DNA of 7,100 bases from Endozoicomonadaceae bacterium. GTDB lineage: Bacteria; Pseudomonadota; Gammaproteobacteria; Pseudomonadales; Endozoicomonadaceae. The stretch's first letter is position 1. Each line of letters begins with the position of its first letter. This document shows positions 5,881-7,100 of the stretch, piece after piece. Under the pieces are notes generated by a model that was given only the letters and a program-made list of their open reading frames with translations, made no database searches and had not been told where the DNA came from. The DNA is taken from positions 1 through 7,100 of the forward strand of contig JAGLCE010000054.1 in assembly GCA_023146365.1 (NCBI GenBank), read 5' to 3'. Position numbers and translations under genes: made by a program.

Positions 5881-5901
5881 GTAGCAGATCTATTCTGCTA
5901 C
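5881..5901 (-). promoter_or_regulatory. Perfect palindrome in the 5' leader of the membrane-protein gene
   Basis: GTAGCAG (5881-5887) and CTGCTAC (5895-5901) are exact reverse complements around a 7-base loop. On the minus strand the dyad ends 24 bases before the preferred start codon, next to the ribosome site. It could be an operator or a leader stem-loop. No T-run follows it on that strand. Confidence 0.5.
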
Positions 5902-5905
5902 GAAT

Positions 5906-5934
5906 TTTAAATATCTATTTTTATATCAATTCAA
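5906..5934 (-). promoter_or_regulatory. Possible sigma70 promoter for the membrane-protein gene
   Basis: On the minus strand, TTGAAT (plus 5929-5934) is followed after 17 bases by TTTAAA (plus 5906-5911); TAAAAT at plus 5904-5909 is an alternative -10 at 19-base spacing. The local AT content makes chance matches likely. If real, the palindrome at 5881-5901 would overlap the start of transcription. Confidence 0.3.
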
Positions 5935-6028
5935 AAATAAAAATAGTCTTATCTAACATAAGGTTAATCAATTCAAACAAATCCTGATAATGATTCCGTA
6001 CAGATTCATCTTCAATGATCTTCTAAAA

Positions 6029-6041
6029 GCTGATTCTCAGC
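6029..6041 (-). terminator. Weak hairpin with T-tract, minus strand
   Basis: GCTGA (6029-6033) and TCAGC (6037-6041) form a 5-pair stem with a 3-base loop. On the minus strand TTTT follows directly, and eight T precede it. It is placed to stop leftward transcription coming from the IS30-family remnant before it reaches the membrane-protein promoter. The short stem makes it marginal. Confidence 0.3.
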
Positions 6042-6247
6042 AAAAAAAATTATCTAACGCCTATCTAAACGAGTGGTTGATTAACTCTACCACATCAAGA
6101 TTGCATGACGTTCGGCTCAAAAAATTCCAAATAGCTATTATTTAATATTTGAAAACTTTAAAGATTTTTCATTTTCAGAAGTTAAATTAATCACCTAATC
6201 ATTAATTGGAGTTCATTACTGTATAAATAGTTCATGTTTATTTTTTT

Positions 6248-6790
6248 ATTGTCGCGAATTTCAGCCATCAGTGCGACACCGTGTAATTATGCAGCTAAAC
6301 GCATAGCTTCCTATACTTCATTAGGTGTTTTATAGTTGAGCAACTTTCTGGGTCTGTTGTTGAGCTTATTTTGAATCAAGCTTACCTCTTCGTCTGCTAC
6401 CTTATCCAACTCCATTCCTTTCGGAAGATATTGGCGTATCAAGCCATTATGATTTTCATTCAATCCACGCTCCCACGAATGATAAGGGTGTGCGAAATAG
6501 TTATCTGAACCCAGTGCTTCCTGTATCTTGGCGTGGTAAGCAAACTCTTTTCCATTATCAAACGTAATCGTGTGGAGATGCTCTTTCTCGGCCTGTAACA
6601 GCTTTATAATAGCGTCCTTGACCCCCTCTTCATGTTTAGATGCAACATGAGCAATAAGCGTCTTTTTGCTAACACGATCGGCCAATGTTACTAATACGCC
6701 TTTATGGCCTTTACCAATAACCGTATCCGCCTCCCAGTCACCGATACGAATCTTCTCATCAACGATGGGTGGGCGCTCATCAATTGAGAC
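6248..6790 (-). pseudogene. IS30-family transposase, catalytic C-terminal half
   Basis: The open frame on the minus strand (ATG at 6847, TAG at 6311-6313) contains an IS30-family DDE core from VSIDERPPIVDEK onward. The features (numbered from that ATG) are the first Asp41 in DWEADTVIGKG, the second Asp97 in TFDNGKEFA, and Glu131 in ERGLNENHNGLIRQY. The spacing is the family's 33 residues between second Asp and Glu. NKLNNRPRKLLNYKTPNEV ends the open part. After the TAG the same frame continues as EAMRLAA, another stop, then LHGVALMAEIRDN, which I read as the decayed C-terminal tail. The N-terminal helix-turn-helix half, well over 100 residues, is missing; the first 19 residues of the open frame are antisense of adjacent IS4-family sequence. 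Intact family members are about 320-380 aa. Catalytic residues survive but the DNA-binding domain does not. Confidence 0.8.
6250..6278. other. Short inverted repeat near the IS30-remnant end
   Basis: TGTCGC (6250-6255) and GCGACA (6273-6278) are exact reverse complements separated by 17 bases. They lie in the presumed C-terminal coding tail of the IS30-family remnant. This may be part of the element end, but the opposite end is lost so terminal repeats cannot be compared. Confidence 0.35.
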
Positions 6791-6792
6791 CC

Positions 6793-7100
6793 AACAAACG
6801 GAAAGTATCAGGTGTTCGTTTATATATTGCCGCAAGACGCACAACAAAGGGGCTTTTGATGGTTATGGCAACCCAAAAGCCAAGCACAATGATTGAGGAC
6901 TACTATAAACGCTGGTCGATAGAAACTCTATTTAGGTGCCTAAAAAGTCGCGGTTTTGATCTTGAGTCTACTCACATGACGGATCTAGACCGTATGGACA
7001 AGCTAATGGGCCTTCTTGCTTTGGCATTTACTGGGTGTTTGATGACTGCTCACTGGCATTATGGTGAAGCGCAACAGCTCCCTTTGAATAAACATTTGCG
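6793..7100 (+). pseudogene. IS4-family transposase C-terminal part (copy B), runs off the window
   Basis: Frame 1 reads NKRKVSGVRLYIAARRTTKG, LLMVMATQKPS, then IEDYYKRWSIETLFRCLKSR and GFDLESTHMTDLDRMDKLMG, and on to KHLR at the window end without a stop. The IS4 family signature Y-2x-R-3x-E-6x-K is exact in YYKRWSIETLFRCLK, and its Glu is the third acidic catalytic residue. The beta-strand region containing the first two Asp residues is absent because similarity starts only after about 6791, where IS30-family sequence on the other strand begins. It is therefore a 5'-truncated copy; ATGs at 6859 and 6865 exist but no proper start is expected. The last 86 bases repeat the copy at 5085-5170. 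Confidence 0.8.
7015..7100 (+). repeat. Diverged direct repeat, right copy
   Basis: Partner of 5085-5170, in the same orientation. The repeat may extend beyond the right edge, since the left copy stays transposase-like for a few more codons (PATS). Confidence 0.85.

Larger units (their letters stand above)
5857..6247. other. AT-rich intergenic region upstream of the membrane protein
   Basis: No supportable gene of normal size is present. It holds the leader palindrome (5881-5901), a weak minus-strand promoter-like pair (5906-5934), a hairpin with a short T-tract on the minus strand (6029-6041) and a 51-codon plus-strand ORF at 5990-6145. That ORF (ATG, TAA) has no ribosome site and no recognised homology, so I do not call it a gene. 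Confidence 0.5.

Noticed and set aside
5990..6145. 51-codon plus-strand ORF in the AT-rich gap
   Set aside because: No ribosome site, no recognised motif, and composition like the surrounding non-coding DNA. It may be a decayed gene piece, but nothing shows it.
6666..6896. 76-aa plus-strand ORF across the IS30/IS4 junction
   Set aside because: It is antisense to the IS30 core on one side and out of frame with IS4 on the other, so it is a shadow.
1..7100. CRISPR array, retron, toxin-antitoxin or other defence system
   Set aside because: No regularly spaced repeats, reverse transcriptase, or paired small genes with ribosome sites were found. The only phage-related item is the decayed nuclease.

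Overview
The window looks like accessory-rich chromosome of an IS-laden gammaproteobacterium. The methylcitrate genes are of the gammaproteobacterial type, and the flanks are full of decayed transposases of the IS1182, IS4 and IS30 families. A marine, symbiont-like lineage such as Endozoicomonas would fit, but that is a guess from general resemblance and cannot be proven from this sequence.

Layout. Positions 1-221 hold no gene, only a small heptanucleotide repeat and a stem-loop. Positions 222-777 are a decayed phage-type recombination exonuclease (YqaJ / lambda Exo fold), readable almost end to end in one frame but with four in-frame stops and a late frameshift. Positions 840-4473 are an intact, co-directional methylcitrate-cycle cluster, prpB-prpC-prpD. 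It is preceded by a 15-codon leader ORF that has the best Shine-Dalgarno sequence in the region and overlaps the prpB start as ATGA. Positions 4604-5216 are the left end of an IS1182-family element with a large internal deletion, fused in frame to the C-terminal end of an IS4-family transposase. Positions 5404-5856 (minus strand) encode a small, AT-rich, two-helix membrane protein that I do not recognise. Positions 6248-6790 (minus) are the catalytic half of an IS30-family transposase, and it abuts the C-terminal part of a second IS4-family transposase (plus strand) that runs off the right edge.

How the genes work together. PrpC condenses propionyl-CoA with oxaloacetate, PrpD dehydrates the 2-methylcitrate, and after rehydration by an aconitase encoded elsewhere PrpB splits 2-methylisocitrate into pyruvate and succinate. 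The window has no propionyl-CoA synthetase (prpE), no acnD/prpF pair and no prpR or GntR regulator. These are either elsewhere or were lost when mobile elements eroded both flanks.

I see no convincing new multi-gene system. The most useful non-routine observations are the exonuclease pseudogene, whose catalytic glutamate position appears to be a stop codon; the leader ORF coupled to prpB; the two chimeric transposase junctions; the diverged IS4 direct repeats that bracket the orphan membrane-protein gene; and the palindrome in that gene's 5' leader.
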